64,000 nt of DNA from CBDCKN01 sp965219035 (GTDB taxonomy: Bacteria; Gemmatimonadota; Gemmatimonadetes; Longimicrobiales; Gaopeijiaceae): the NCBI GenBank assembly GCA_965219035.1, contig CBDCMR010000004.1:1426001-1490000 (forward strand). Direction: 5' to 3'. Position numbers and translations under genes: made by a program. This document shows positions 33,306 to 42,422 of this stretch, in pieces. A model generated the notes under the pieces. That model was not told the DNA's origin. It saw nothing but the letters and a program-made list of their open reading frames with translations, and searched no databases. Every line of letters begins with the position of its first letter. Within the stretch, counting starts at the first letter, position 1.

Positions 33306-33959
33306 TCAGTGGGCCGTGGTGCTGACCACGATGGGAGCGTCGTCCATTCGCCGGTAGAGGGCCACGACCCGCCCGATGAGCTGCAGCTGGGAGGGATCCT
33401 CCAACGCCGTCACCTGTCCTCCGCCTCGCACCGGCGTGAGGTCGACGCCGCGGCCGTTGCGCGAGAACTCGTAGAAGGACGGCGCGCCTTTGATGCGCGC
33501 TACCACGATGGAGTGCTCCGCCAGCTCTTCGACCACGGCTGGCTCGATCAGCAGGTAGTCACCTTCGGCGATGTCGAAAGAGGCGAACCCCTCGCCCGTC
33601 GCACGTACGAAGAACGACCCCTTCGCACCAGCGAGCCGTCGGTCCATCGTCAGATGCATCTCGGCCTGCTCGGTGCGGAGCCCGAGCCGATCCTGCGGGA
33701 GCTCGTGATAGCAGGGGACGGAGACCGTCTGGGCGCTCAGATCCACGCCCAAGATCTTCACCCCCCGTGAGCGGGAGGGGTCTCGCTCGAGGAATCCCTT
33801 GTCGGCGAGGGCCTGGAGATGCTCCGATACGGTCTTGGTACTCTTGATCCCGAACCGTTCCCCGATCTCGCGGATGGAGGGCTGATAGGTGTTGGTACGC
33901 AGATAATGCACCATGAAGTCGAGAATCTTTCGCTCGATTTCGGTGATGCTTTGCTCCAT
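33306..33959 (-). CDS. LexA-like repressor lacking the autocleavage residues
   Basis: The 217-residue protein has a LexA-type winged helix (ILDFMVHYLRTNTYQPSIREI, split around residues 12-32, then STKTVSEHLQALADKGFLERD) and a C-terminal S24-like beta fold (FFVRATGEGFASFDIAEGDYLLIEP, then SIVVARIKGAPSFYEFSR and LIGRVVALYRRM). In LexA the catalytic Ser is in GDSM and the Lys in VKR. Here the aligned segments read GEGF and FYE. No Ala-Gly cleavage site is seen in the hinge. It probably binds DNA as a dimer without self-cleavage, so it is not a standard SOS repressor. The ATG at 33959 begins the conserved helix. Confidence 0.8.
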   Translation of the reverse strand: MEQSITEIERKILDFMVHYLRTNTYQPSIREIGERFGIKSTKTVSEHLQALADKGFLERDPSRSRGVKILGVDLSAQTVSVPCYHELPQDRLGLRTEQAEMHLTMDRRLAGAKGSFFVRATGEGFASFDIAEGDYLLIEPAVVEELAEHSIVVARIKGAPSFYEFSRNGRGVDLTPVRGGGQVTALEDPSQLQLIGRVVALYRRMDDAPIVVSTTAH

Positions 33960-34103
33960 CCGGACTCCGATATTCGTTGATACCGCCCCGTTGCGGTCGC
34001 CTACAGGGAGAATAAACACCTGTTCCCGCCACCGAAAGGGTCTTGTGGGGGCTGGGGTGGAGACATCCTAATGCGCGGCGATCCGCCTAGTCAAGAAAGA
34101 ACT

Positions 34104-35579
34104 TTAATTGCCTGCCAGAGTGGGCGTGTCAGGGGCTTCGAGACGCTCGATGGCCCCGTCCAAGCGTGCCAGAACCCGCTCCCTGCCTAGAAAATCCAAG
34201 ACTTCGAAGATTCCAGGGCTCGCTTGGCGACCCGTCACTGCCACCCGGAGCGGGTGGATCACCTTGCCCGCCCCCACCGAAGCCTCCTCCGCATAACCCC
34301 TCACGATCTCCTTGAGCGTGGATACCTCCCACGCTGCGTCAGCCAGCCTCGAGCGAAGGCTTTTCAGCCGCTCCAGGGCTTCTTCAGGCGCCTTCAGCCA
34401 GTGTTTCTCGACGGCCTCGGGGTCGAAGACGAGCTCCTCCGAGAGGAATGGACGGGCCAGATCCACGAGATCGGGGACGCGGCGCGCCCTGGTCTTCAGG
34501 AGATCGATGAGACTGAGATACCAGTTCCAGCGGCCCTGCAGGTCCTCTCGCGTTGCCAGCGCCGCGGCCACCAGCCCCTCAGTAAGCAGAGGCTCGAGCT
34601 CCTCCGCGCTGCTGGCGTTGAAGTGCTGTCCTGAGAGCCAATCCAGCTTCTTGGGGTCGAAGACCGAGCTCTTCTTGAGGACCCGGCCCATGGAGAAGCG
34701 CCCGATGAGCTCTTCGACGGTCATGACCTCCTGATCGTCGCCGGGACTCCAACCCAGGAGCGCCAGGAAGTTGACCATGGCCTCGGCGAGGAATCCCTCT
34801 TCCTCGTACTCCCCCACCGCCGTCGCTCCATGACGCTTGGAGAGCCGCTTTCCGTCGGAGCCGAGAATCATCGGAACGTGACCGAAGATGGGGACGGGCC
34901 AGCCCATGGCCTGGTAGACCAGAATCTGCTTTGGGGTGTTCGAGAGGTGATCGTCCCCGCGAATCACGTGGCTGATACGCTGCTCCGCGTCGTCGGACGC
35001 GACCGCAAGATTGTACGTGGGACGCCCGTCACCGCGGAGAATGACCAGATCGTCGATTTCCTCATTCTGGAACGTCATCTCGCCGTGAACCATGTCCTCC
35101 CACACCGTCTCCCCCTCCGGCACGCAGAAGCGGATTGCATGCGGAGCCCCCTTCGCCGCCAGCTCCTCGGCCTCTCCAGGCGCCAGTGACTCTGCGCGCC
35201 GCCGCGGGATGCGGCGGTCGGATCGCCCGCCCTTGGCCGCCTCTCTCTCCTGAGCGAGCTCTTCTGGGGTCGTGAAGTCCCGGTACGCCTTCCCGGCGCT
35301 CAGCAAGGTCAGGGTCTCCTGCCGGTGTCGCTCGACCCCCTCGCTCTGATAGTAGGGACCCTCGTCCCAGTCGAGACCCAACCAGCGGAGCGCGTGGAGG
35401 ATGGCCTCGGTATGCTCGGGCTTCGAGCGGTCCCGATCGGTGTCTTCGATGCGGAGCACGAGGGCGCCCCCGTGATGTCGCGCGAACAGCCAATTGAGGA
35501 GGGCCGTGCGCGTCCCACCGACGTGCAGATATCCCGTGGGCGAGGGAGGGAATCTGACTCTTATCGACATATCATACAA
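34104..35579 (-). CDS. gltX: Glutamyl-tRNA synthetase
   Basis: The class I synthetase has RFPPSPTGYLHVGGTRTAL (HIGH-type motif, about residues 9-27), RIEDTDRDRS and the KMSKS-type LSKRHGATAV (about residue 250), with an anticodon-binding helical domain to the end. It charges tRNA-Glu, and possibly tRNA-Gln if GatCAB is used. Length (about 490) is normal. The ATG at 35570 (MSIRVRF) fits the family better than 35579. Neither has a ribosome-binding site. Confidence 0.95.
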   Translation of the reverse strand: MYDMSIRVRFPPSPTGYLHVGGTRTALLNWLFARHHGGALVLRIEDTDRDRSKPEHTEAILHALRWLGLDWDEGPYYQSEGVERHRQETLTLLSAGKAYRDFTTPEELAQEREAAKGGRSDRRIPRRRAESLAPGEAEELAAKGAPHAIRFCVPEGETVWEDMVHGEMTFQNEEIDDLVILRGDGRPTYNLAVASDDAEQRISHVIRGDDHLSNTPKQILVYQAMGWPVPIFGHVPMILGSDGKRLSKRHGATAVGEYEEEGFLAEAMVNFLALLGWSPGDDQEVMTVEELIGRFSMGRVLKKSSVFDPKKLDWLSGQHFNASSAEELEPLLTEGLVAAALATREDLQGRWNWYLSLIDLLKTRARRVPDLVDLARPFLSEELVFDPEAVEKHWLKAPEEALERLKSLRSRLADAAWEVSTLKEIVRGYAEEASVGAGKVIHPLRVAVTGRQASPGIFEVLDFLGRERVLARLDGAIERLEAPDTPTLAGN

Positions 35580-35758
35580 TAAGTTAACGAACTGTATTTA
35601 ATGTATCTTCGAGGGACGAGATTCATATGAGCCGCTTCTGAGGGGGCTAGAGAGATAGACCGGGCTCAAAGCGCTGTAAAGGCCGGCGTTTTTGCCTTCT
35701 CCATCTGTGTTTCATCGTGTTGGCGCTTTGGAGCACACGGTGCCAAGACCCCACCACA

Positions 35759-36970
35759 CTAGCCGTAGCGGGTACTCACGTAGTCTTCCAGGATCGCCTT
35801 GAACTCGTCGACGAGACCTTCCCCGCGGAGCGTGGAGTGGTGCTTTCCGTCCACGTACACGGGGGCCTTTGGCTCCTCGAACGTCCCCGGCAACGAAATG
35901 CCCAGGTTGGCATGCTTGGACTCGCCTGGACCGTTCACCACGCACCCCATGACGGCCACCGTCATCTCTTCGACCCCAGGGCACTCCTCGCGCCACCGGA
36001 GCATCTGGTCCTGAATGTACCCGTGGATTTCCTGAGCCATCTCCTGGAAGAACGTGCTCGTCGTGCGACCACACCCCGGGCACGCCGTCACCTGAGGCTC
36101 GAAGCTTCGGATCTGCAGCGACTGTAGGATCTGCCGGGCAACGCGGACTTCTTCGGCTCGGTCTCCCCCGGCCTCCGGGGTGAGTGAGACACGGATAGTA
36201 TCTCCGATTCCGTCGATGAGCAGGGGGCCGATCCCCACGGCCGTGGCGACGACGCCTTTGGTCCCCATTCCGGCCTCGGTCAGGCCCAGATGGAGGGGGT
36301 AATCGCTCCGGGCGGCGAGAAGCCGATACACCTGGATCAGGTCCGGAACCTCGGAGACCTTGGCGCTGAGGATGATCATGTCGTGTGCCAAGCCGATCTC
36401 CTCTGCCAGCTCGGCGGAGCGCATGGCGCTCTCCACTACGGCGTCGATCAGTACTTCCCGCGCGTCCTTCGGCTCGGCGAGCTCGGCGTTCTCGTCCATC
36501 ATCTCCGTGAGGAGCCGTTGATCGAGAGAGCCCCAGTTCACGCCGATGCGCACCGGCGTGTCGTTGGCGATGGCGACGTCGATGATCTTCTGGAAGTTCG
36601 CGTCCCGGTGCTTGGTCCCCACGTTGCCCGGATTGATCCGGTACTTGGCGAGAGCCCGGGCGCACGCCGGATGCGCAGCGAGCAGGAGATGCCCGTTGTA
36701 GTGGAAGTCCCCGACGATCGGGACGTCGATGCCTTCGGTCCCGATGCGGGACGCGATCTCCGGAACCGCTTCGGCTGCGGCGTCGTTGTTGACCGTGACG
36801 CGCACCAGCTCACTGCCCGCCTCGGCCAGCTCCCTGACCTGCGAGAAGGTCGCTTCGACGTCGGCCGTGTCGGTGTTGGTCATGGACTGCACCACGATCG
36901 GGTTCATGCCCCCGACGCGCACGCCCCCGACGTCGACTTCGACAGATTTCCTACGGTTCCAGCAGCTCAC
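35759..36970 (-). CDS. ispG: 4-hydroxy-3-methylbut-2-en-1-yl diphosphate synthase
   Basis: IspG (GcpE) makes HMBPP from methylerythritol cyclodiphosphate in the non-mevalonate isoprenoid pathway. The [4Fe-4S] ligands are in ACPGCGRTTS (about residue 300) and MGCVVNGPGE (about 345, with its Glu). N-terminal landmarks are VVQSMTNTDTAD and GDFHYNG. At 403 residues it is the short bacterial form. The start is a GTG at 36970. Confidence 0.95.
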   Translation of the reverse strand: MSCWNRRKSVEVDVGGVRVGGMNPIVVQSMTNTDTADVEATFSQVRELAEAGSELVRVTVNNDAAAEAVPEIASRIGTEGIDVPIVGDFHYNGHLLLAAHPACARALAKYRINPGNVGTKHRDANFQKIIDVAIANDTPVRIGVNWGSLDQRLLTEMMDENAELAEPKDAREVLIDAVVESAMRSAELAEEIGLAHDMIILSAKVSEVPDLIQVYRLLAARSDYPLHLGLTEAGMGTKGVVATAVGIGPLLIDGIGDTIRVSLTPEAGGDRAEEVRVARQILQSLQIRSFEPQVTACPGCGRTTSTFFQEMAQEIHGYIQDQMLRWREECPGVEEMTVAVMGCVVNGPGESKHANLGISLPGTFEEPKAPVYVDGKHHSTLRGEGLVDEFKAILEDYVSTRYG

Positions 36971-37126
36971 ACAGACTCCCGAGTGGAGGTAATGGACGGA
37001 TTAACGGAATCTACCCAACGGCCTCGAGGGCTCCAAGACAAAGCCGGTGCCAGCGCGCAGGGGAACCAGGGTCGGGAACGGGGTACGTGGGAGTTCCCAC
37101 AGGACCGCCAGTTCAGGAGGAAGGCG

Positions 37127-37342
37127 TTGTCCGACCTGCAGATCACCATCCGGGAGAACGGACCCCTACGGATCGATGAAGAAATCCCCATTGTCGATTA
37201 TGATGGGAACGTGCTGCCTACGCCTGAGGGCAAGCCCTACTCCCTGTGTCGTTGCGGCGGCTCGGGCAACAAGCCGTTCTGTGATGGAAGCCACAAGACG
37301 AACGGCTTCGATGGAACGCTGGTAGGACCGCAGGACCGATAG
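37127..37342 (+). CDS. CDGSH iron-sulfur domain protein
   Basis: The 71-residue protein has CRCGGSGNKPFCDGSHKT (about residues 41-58), the three Cys and one His that hold a redox-active [2Fe-2S] cluster in mitoNEET-like proteins. It has no membrane anchor, so it is probably cytoplasmic. The start is TTG at 37127, fixed by a perfect AGGAGG six bases upstream. A much longer frame upstream is antisense to ispG and not coding. Its role may be electron transfer or Fe-S/redox sensing. Confidence 0.88.
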   Translation: MSDLQITIRENGPLRIDEEIPIVDYDGNVLPTPEGKPYSLCRCGGSGNKPFCDGSHKTNGFDGTLVGPQDR

Positions 37343-37388
37343 GTGGTGATCGACCTATCCACAGCCCACACCGTGGGCGACCCCGAAA

Positions 37389-37558
37389 CTATCGAATCTG
37401 GTACCAGGATCGGATGCCGTGCCCGTGGGGATGTCCGACGTCGGGGAACAGCTTGCTGTTCTCGACCGGGAACCAGGGCCGGGTGCTTCTGCGGTCGGGA
37501 TGTCCCTCCGCCGTGTAGACTTTTCCGTCTTTGATGCGGACCCAGGGTTTGAAGTCCA
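37389..37558 (-). pseudogene. C-terminal remnant with repeated GHP motifs
   Basis: The frame ending at TAG 37389-37391 reads FKPWVRIKDGKVYTAEGHPD, then RPWFPVENSKLFPDVGHPHG and WYQIR. These look like successive repeats of a P-W-x-x-[IV]...GHP unit. It has no start or ribosome-binding site and merges with the tenA remnant on the other strand, so it is a gene end left by rearrangement. I cannot name the family. Confidence 0.35.
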
Positions 37559-37559
37559 C

Positions 37560-37953
37560 CCTTGGTGTACTGGATGAGCTGAAGCTCCATGAAGGCTACG
37601 CTGAGAGTCTGGCAATCGATTTGGGGAACGTCCGACCCCATCCGGCCGGCCGCGCCTATACCGATTTCTTACTTCGGACCGCGTGGACGGCAGAAGTAGG
37701 TGAGATCATCGCGGCGATGACACCTTGCATGCGCCTCTATGCATACTTAGGACAGGAGTTGGCCTTACGGGATCACTCCCGGAATCCCTATCGGGAGTCG
37801 ATCGAGACCTACTCGAGCGCGGAGTTCGAGGCGCTGGCCGCCGAGCTCGAGTCGCTGCTCGACCAGCTGGCCGAGGGAGCACACAGGGTCGCTCTGGCCT
37901 ACGGTTACGCGATGCGCTGTGAGCTCGAGTTCTTCTCCGCCTCTTTGGCCTAA
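37560..37953 (+). pseudogene. TenA-family (thiaminase II) C-terminal remnant
   Basis: LHEGYAESLAIDL, RAYTDFLLRTAWT, IIAAMTPCMRLYAYLGQEL, NPYRESIETYSS and the final helix with ALAYGYAMRCELEFF are the second half of the TenA/THI-4 helical bundle, which hydrolyses aminopyrimidines in thiamine salvage. About 90 N-terminal residues, including the first active-site Asp, are missing. No other thiamine gene is nearby. It converges with moaA. Confidence 0.65.
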
Positions 37954-37962
37954 GCTGCGCCG

Positions 37963-38979
37963 TCACCCACCCCGCGTGTGCATCTCCCGGTGCGGATCCT
38001 TGCGCAGATCTTTGATCTGATAGAGAGGGCCTCGGGAGCCCAGCGCCTTTCTATCCTCGGCCCCACGGTCGGCACGATTCATCCACCCGCCGACGATCTG
38101 CGACCTGATCTCCTCTCGGAAGGCCCGCTCTCGCAGAGGCCGCCGAAGGTCGATCCCGTGTTCAGCGTAGAGACACAGGAACCAGATCCCATCCGCAGTC
38201 AGCCGACTCCGGTCGCAGGCTCGGCAGAAAGGTTCGGTTGTCGAGGCGATGATGCCGAAGGTCGTCCCGTCGGGCAGCGCGTAGCGGTTCGCAGGAGCCG
38301 AGCCATTGTCGCCAAGAGGCTCGATCGGTCCATAGTGACTCTTCAGCCGGCTCAGTACCTCCCTACTCGAAACGACCATGTCCATCGACCACCGCGTCGC
38401 GCCGCCCACGTCCATGTACTCGATGAACCGGACTTCTGCGCCCCTATCTCTAGCGAAGTCGATCAAGTCCGTGAGCTCGTCGTCGTTGTACCCGCGCATG
38501 ACCACGGTATTGATCTTGAGGGGTTTCAACCCGCGCTCCGCGGCGGCATCGATGCCTTCGAGCACCTGGGGGAGACGGTCGCGGCGCGTGAGCTGCTCGA
38601 ACCGCTCCGGCCGTAACGTATCCAGGCTCACGGTGACCCGGTTCAGTCCCGCGCTCCGGAGCGACTCCGCCTGATTCGCCAGCAACACACCATTGGTGGT
38701 CATGCTCAGGTCACGAACGTCCGGGTTTGCCGCTAGCCGCTCCACCACATCCGCCGCTTCGCGGCGGAGCAGCGGCTCGCCGCCCGTGAGCCGTACCTTG
38801 TCCACTCCAAGCTCGCTGAAGACATCGACGAGATCGCCGATCTCTTCGACGGTGAGGATGTCGTCGCGGGGCAACCAGACATACTCCTCCTCGGGCATAC
38901 AGTACCGGCAACGCAGGTTGCATTTGTCGATCAGTGAGACCCGGAGGCTCTTAAGAGGCCGGCCGAACGTGTCCAGCAC
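37963..38979 (-). CDS. moaA: GTP 3',8-cyclase (molybdenum cofactor step 1)
   Basis: The radical-SAM enzyme has CNLRCRYCMPEEEY (about residues 20-33) for the first [4Fe-4S] cluster, FCRACDRSRLTADG...LCLYA for the C-terminal cluster, and the terminal Gly-Gly (MHTRGG) needed for catalysis. It converts GTP to 3',8-cyclo-H2GTP. A GTG at 38979 preceded by AAGGAG is a better start than the upstream TTG at 39024. No other moa genes are adjacent. Confidence 0.94.
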   Translation of the reverse strand: MLDTFGRPLKSLRVSLIDKCNLRCRYCMPEEEYVWLPRDDILTVEEIGDLVDVFSELGVDKVRLTGGEPLLRREAADVVERLAANPDVRDLSMTTNGVLLANQAESLRSAGLNRVTVSLDTLRPERFEQLTRRDRLPQVLEGIDAAAERGLKPLKINTVVMRGYNDDELTDLIDFARDRGAEVRFIEYMDVGGATRWSMDMVVSSREVLSRLKSHYGPIEPLGDNGSAPANRYALPDGTTFGIIASTTEPFCRACDRSRLTADGIWFLCLYAEHGIDLRRPLRERAFREEIRSQIVGGWMNRADRGAEDRKALGSRGPLYQIKDLRKDPHREMHTRGG

Positions 38980-39075
38980 TGCGCGCCTTCTCCTTGGTCT
39001 CAACTGCCTTGAGAGAGTGGGCAATAGATCATTACCGTCTCGACCCCATCGGGTCGATCGAGCGCCCCGTCCGAA

Positions 39076-39402
39076 TTAGGGGAAGTTCGGGTTGGGCGCC
39101 ATCGAGACGAGTGTCACGAGCTGCACATTGCCGCGGTTCTCCACCCCGTGCGCCTCGTCGGGCGCGGACCAAGCGACGCCGCCGGGCCCGAGGGTGCGCG
39201 TGGCATCGCCGATGGTGAAGGTGCCCTGGCCCTCGATCACGTAGTAGAACTTCGTGGCTCCGGGGTGTGCGTGCACCTCCTGCGCCTGGCCTGGCTCGAG
39301 GCAGTACACATCGCAGAACATTTGCGGTGTCTCGAACAGGTTCACCTTCTGCATCTTATCCGCCGCGAAGCGACGGGAGGCGCTCGTGTCCAGGAATCCC
39401 AT
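39076..39402 (-). CDS. Cupin-domain protein
   Basis: The 108-residue single-cupin protein has motif 1 as VHAHPGATKFYYVIEGQGTF (about residues 43-62) and motif 2 as GPGGVAWSAPDEAHGVEN (about 72-89), with His and Glu positions suited to one metal ion. The ATG at 39402 opens MGFLDTSASRRF. Earlier in-frame residues look non-coding. It could be a small dioxygenase, isomerase or sensor, and no substrate can be assigned. It lies next to a DUF309 gene on the same strand. Confidence 0.8.
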   Translation of the reverse strand: MGFLDTSASRRFAADKMQKVNLFETPQMFCDVYCLEPGQAQEVHAHPGATKFYYVIEGQGTFTIGDATRTLGPGGVAWSAPDEAHGVENRGNVQLVTLVSMAPNPNFP

Positions 39403-39538
39403 GCGTGGAGTGTAGCGCCCCGAGGACGCCGATGCACGGATCTGGGTCCCGTGGGCGCACCTCCGTGACGCCGACACACGCGGCTCCGTTCGCGAGCAGC
39501 CGGTAGCGGCCGGGACCGCAGCGCGTGACCGCTCAGGC

Positions 39539-40030
39539 TCATCGGTTGGTTTCTCTTTCCCCCCTCCGGAGCTCTGGCTCGTCACCGCGCACGAGCCGCA
39601 TGTCGAGCTCGAGGCGAGGCACGTCGGCGACTCCTAGCCACGAACGCTGGTCCTCGTCCGGACTGCGTTCGACGATCTCGCGGCAGCGAGCCGCGTGGGC
39701 GAGCACGGCATCGACGTTGACACCCAGGTAGCAGGGCCGGTACCCGGCCAGCTTCCGCTCCGCCTTCTCGAGCTGCGCGCCGACGCCGTGTGCGTTGCCC
39801 CGCTGGGCATGTACGAACGCGCTGGCGTAGAGGATCAAGCCCTGGTAAAAGTCGCTCCTCCCTTCGCGCCATGGGCCCTCGAGCACCTCGTGGCTCTCCC
39901 AGTACTCTCGCGCGTTGAACAACTCGAGAAAGCGGTGGAGCGCCTGAGGAAGGTCCTGGAGGTCAAGGCGGCCGTCCTTCTCTGCACGGTCCGGGGGCGT
40001 CGGGCCCCTTCGCTTCTCCGGATCTGCCAT
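39539..40030 (-). CDS. DUF309 protein
   Basis: The 163-residue helical protein has the DUF309 hallmark FNAREYWESHEVLEGPWR (about residues 38-55) and FYQGLILYASAFVHAQRGN, with conserved acidic and His residues in the first helix pair. The fold is known in the family but the function is not. Members often sit near nucleotide or redox genes. The C-terminal 40 residues are polar and variable. Confidence 0.8.
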   Translation of the reverse strand: MADPEKRRGPTPPDRAEKDGRLDLQDLPQALHRFLELFNAREYWESHEVLEGPWREGRSDFYQGLILYASAFVHAQRGNAHGVGAQLEKAERKLAGYRPCYLGVNVDAVLAHAARCREIVERSPDEDQRSWLGVADVPRLELDMRLVRGDEPELRRGERETNR

Positions 40031-40365
40031 GTGGGTCCCAGGTTGGGCGGAGTGTGTGCGGCGGACGGAGCTTTCGAGGTAAGACCTTCCTCTCGGACTA
40101 TGCGGCTATGCGTATAATCTAAGTAAACCGTTGCCTTCCCCCCCGGTACGTCGGTTGGATTCCTATCCTTATCCGACCGATACTATCGGGACGATGAGGA
40201 TGGGCCACGGCCGGTGGTTGGGCAACAGGAATGACCTGCTCCGCAAGGCCGGGGTGCCCTTGCGTCCGGGCATTGAACTGCGCCACCATGCGATGCTCGG
40301 AGCGTCACGTTGTAGAGTTTGTTCTGCAGTCGTAGATTCTTACCCTGCGCCAATCGGGTATCGAG
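40031..40365. other. Intergenic region before the PQQ dehydrogenase
   Basis: No gene is evident. A TATAAT at 40114-40119 (plus strand) is a good -10 match without a clear -35 partner, and lies about 250 bases before the dehydrogenase start. A long leader or a second promoter would be needed. Confidence 0.4.
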
Positions 40366-42294
40366 ATGAGACCCAAGATTTTGGCATTGTCCGTGTGGCT
40401 GATGTGCGGCTTTGCCGGTCCAGTCGTCGCCCAGCAAGGCACCACTTCGGGCGAATGGCGCTCGTACGCAGGTAACCTCGGCAGCACGAAATACTCTCCG
40501 CTCGACCAGATCAATCGCGACAACGTGCAGGATCTGGAGATCGCCTGGCGGTGGAAGACCGACAATTTCGGCGCTCGTACCGAGACCTACTCCCGCGTGA
40601 CCCCGATCATGGTAAATGGCGTGCTATATGCGACCGCAGGGCTTCGACGGGCCGCCGTCGCGATCGACGCAGCGAGTGGAGAGACGCTGTGGATGTACCG
40701 AATGGACGAGGGGGTGCGGGGGGATAACGCGCCGCGCCGCAACTCGGGCCGAGGCATCGCCTACTGGTCCGGAGGCCCGGACGAGAGAGATGCGCAGATC
40801 TTCCTGATAACGCCGGGTTATCATCTGGTTGCGCTCGACGCTGCGACCGGGCGACCCGTCCCCAAATTCGGGCAGGACGGCGTCGTGGATTTGAAGCGGG
40901 GGCTCGACCGCCCGGTAGACCTGATCGAGGGCGTTATCGGCTCTAGTTCGCCACCCGTCATCGTGGGTGACGTCGTGGTCGTCGGAGCGGCGCTGGCGGA
41001 GGGTGATGCGCCGCCGACCAAGGAGAACCATCCGGGCCACGTCCGCGGCTACGATGTCCGCACGGGAGAGCGGCTCTGGATCTTCCACACGATTCCCCAG
41101 CCGGGCGAGTTCGGGCACGAGACCTGGGAGGACGACTCCTGGAGCTACACGGGGAACGTCGCCGTGTGGGCGCCGTTCAGCGCCGACGCCGAGCTCGGGT
41201 ATGTCTACCTGCCGGTCGAGGCCGGGACGGGCGACTACTACGGAGGGCACCGACCGGGGAACAACCTCTTCTCCCAGAGCCTGGTCTGTCTCGACGCGAG
41301 GACCGGTGAGCGCGTCTGGCACTTCCAGATGATCCACCATGACATCTGGGACTTCGACCCACCGGCGCCGCCCGTTCTGGCGGACATCGTCGTGGACGGG
41401 CGGCCGATCAAGGCGGTCGCGCAGGTGACGAAGCAGGCGTTCACCTATGTCTTCGACCGCGTCACGGGTGAGCCCGTGTGGCCTATCGAGGAGCGCCCGG
41501 TCGGGCAGAGTGATGTGTCCATGGAGCGGACGGCGCCGACCCAACCGTTCCCGACCAGGCCGGCACCGTTCGATCGACAGGGTGTGTCACTCGACGATCT
41601 CATCGACTTCACACCGGCGATCAGGGCGGCTGCGATCGATTCGCTCGCGGAGTATCGGATCGGCCCGCTCTACACGCCGCCCTCGTTGGCGGAGGCGCCC
41701 GACGGCACGAAAGGGACCATCCAGCTGCCCGGCTCAGTCGGTGGCGCCAACTGGCCCGGCGCATCGCTCGACCCGGAGACCGGGGTCCTGTACGTCGGTT
41801 CCGCGACCGGACCGAGCGTCCGAGCAATGGTGAACGATCCCGATCGCTCCAACATGAAATACATCCAGGGCAGTGCTGGGCTGCCCACCCCTATGGGGCT
41901 GCCCCTCATCAAGCCACCGTGGGGGAGAATCACGGCGATCGACCTGAACACCGGCGACCATCTCTGGACGGTTGCCAACGGGGATACGCCCCAGGACGTG
42001 CTGGATCATCCGGCTCTCCAGGGCGTGGACATTCCGAAGACTGGAAAGCGCCTTTCATCGGGGACGATGGTCACCAAGTCGCTGCTGTTCGTTATCGGGG
42101 GCTGGCGGGGCGCGGGCGACCCGGAGCTGCGCGTCCACGACAAAGCGACTGGAGAGCTGCTTGCGACGATTGAGTTGCCCGCCATTCCGAACGGCGTCCC
42201 GATGACCTACATGGTCGAAGACCGGCAGCACATCGTCGTAAGCGTTGGCAACGCGGGCCATCCAGCGGAGTTCGTGGCGTTGGTTCTGCCGTGA
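40366..42294 (+). CDS. PQQ-dependent dehydrogenase (membrane/periplasmic quinoprotein)
   Basis: The 642-residue protein has a cleavable signal (ILALSVWLMCGFAGPVVAQ) and then an eight-bladed quinoprotein propeller: WRSYAGNLGSTKYSPLDQIN, GSSSPPVIVGDVVVVG, TWEDDSWSYTG, HHDIWDFDPPAPPVL, GGANWPGASLDPETGVLYV and WGRITAIDLNTG. It resembles glucose/quinate-type dehydrogenases without the N-terminal membrane helices or a cytochrome c domain. It oxidises an alcohol or sugar in the periplasm with PQQ as cofactor. The Cys pair of methanol dehydrogenases is not apparent. No pqq biosynthesis genes are near. An IS-b fragment follows 128 bases after the stop. Confidence 0.88.
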   Translation: MRPKILALSVWLMCGFAGPVVAQQGTTSGEWRSYAGNLGSTKYSPLDQINRDNVQDLEIAWRWKTDNFGARTETYSRVTPIMVNGVLYATAGLRRAAVAIDAASGETLWMYRMDEGVRGDNAPRRNSGRGIAYWSGGPDERDAQIFLITPGYHLVALDAATGRPVPKFGQDGVVDLKRGLDRPVDLIEGVIGSSSPPVIVGDVVVVGAALAEGDAPPTKENHPGHVRGYDVRTGERLWIFHTIPQPGEFGHETWEDDSWSYTGNVAVWAPFSADAELGYVYLPVEAGTGDYYGGHRPGNNLFSQSLVCLDARTGERVWHFQMIHHDIWDFDPPAPPVLADIVVDGRPIKAVAQVTKQAFTYVFDRVTGEPVWPIEERPVGQSDVSMERTAPTQPFPTRPAPFDRQGVSLDDLIDFTPAIRAAAIDSLAEYRIGPLYTPPSLAEAPDGTKGTIQLPGSVGGANWPGASLDPETGVLYVGSATGPSVRAMVNDPDRSNMKYIQGSAGLPTPMGLPLIKPPWGRITAIDLNTGDHLWTVANGDTPQDVLDHPALQGVDIPKTGKRLSSGTMVTKSLLFVIGGWRGAGDPELRVHDKATGELLATIELPAIPNGVPMTYMVEDRQHIVVSVGNAGHPAEFVALVLP

Positions 42295-42422
42295 GCCGAG
42301 GAGAGGCCGATGCCCCGTTTTCAAGCTCGATCAGCGCTCGGAGGAGTGGGAGAACACCTGAGAACTCGCCTTAGGAACACGCAACCTTAGGCTTCTTCCT
42401 GGACTAACCGGCTTATACGTAC

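Noticed and set aside
36290..37110. Long plus-strand ORF leading into the CDGSH gene
   Set aside because: It is antisense to ispG. The CDGSH protein has its own AGGAGG and TTG start at 37127.
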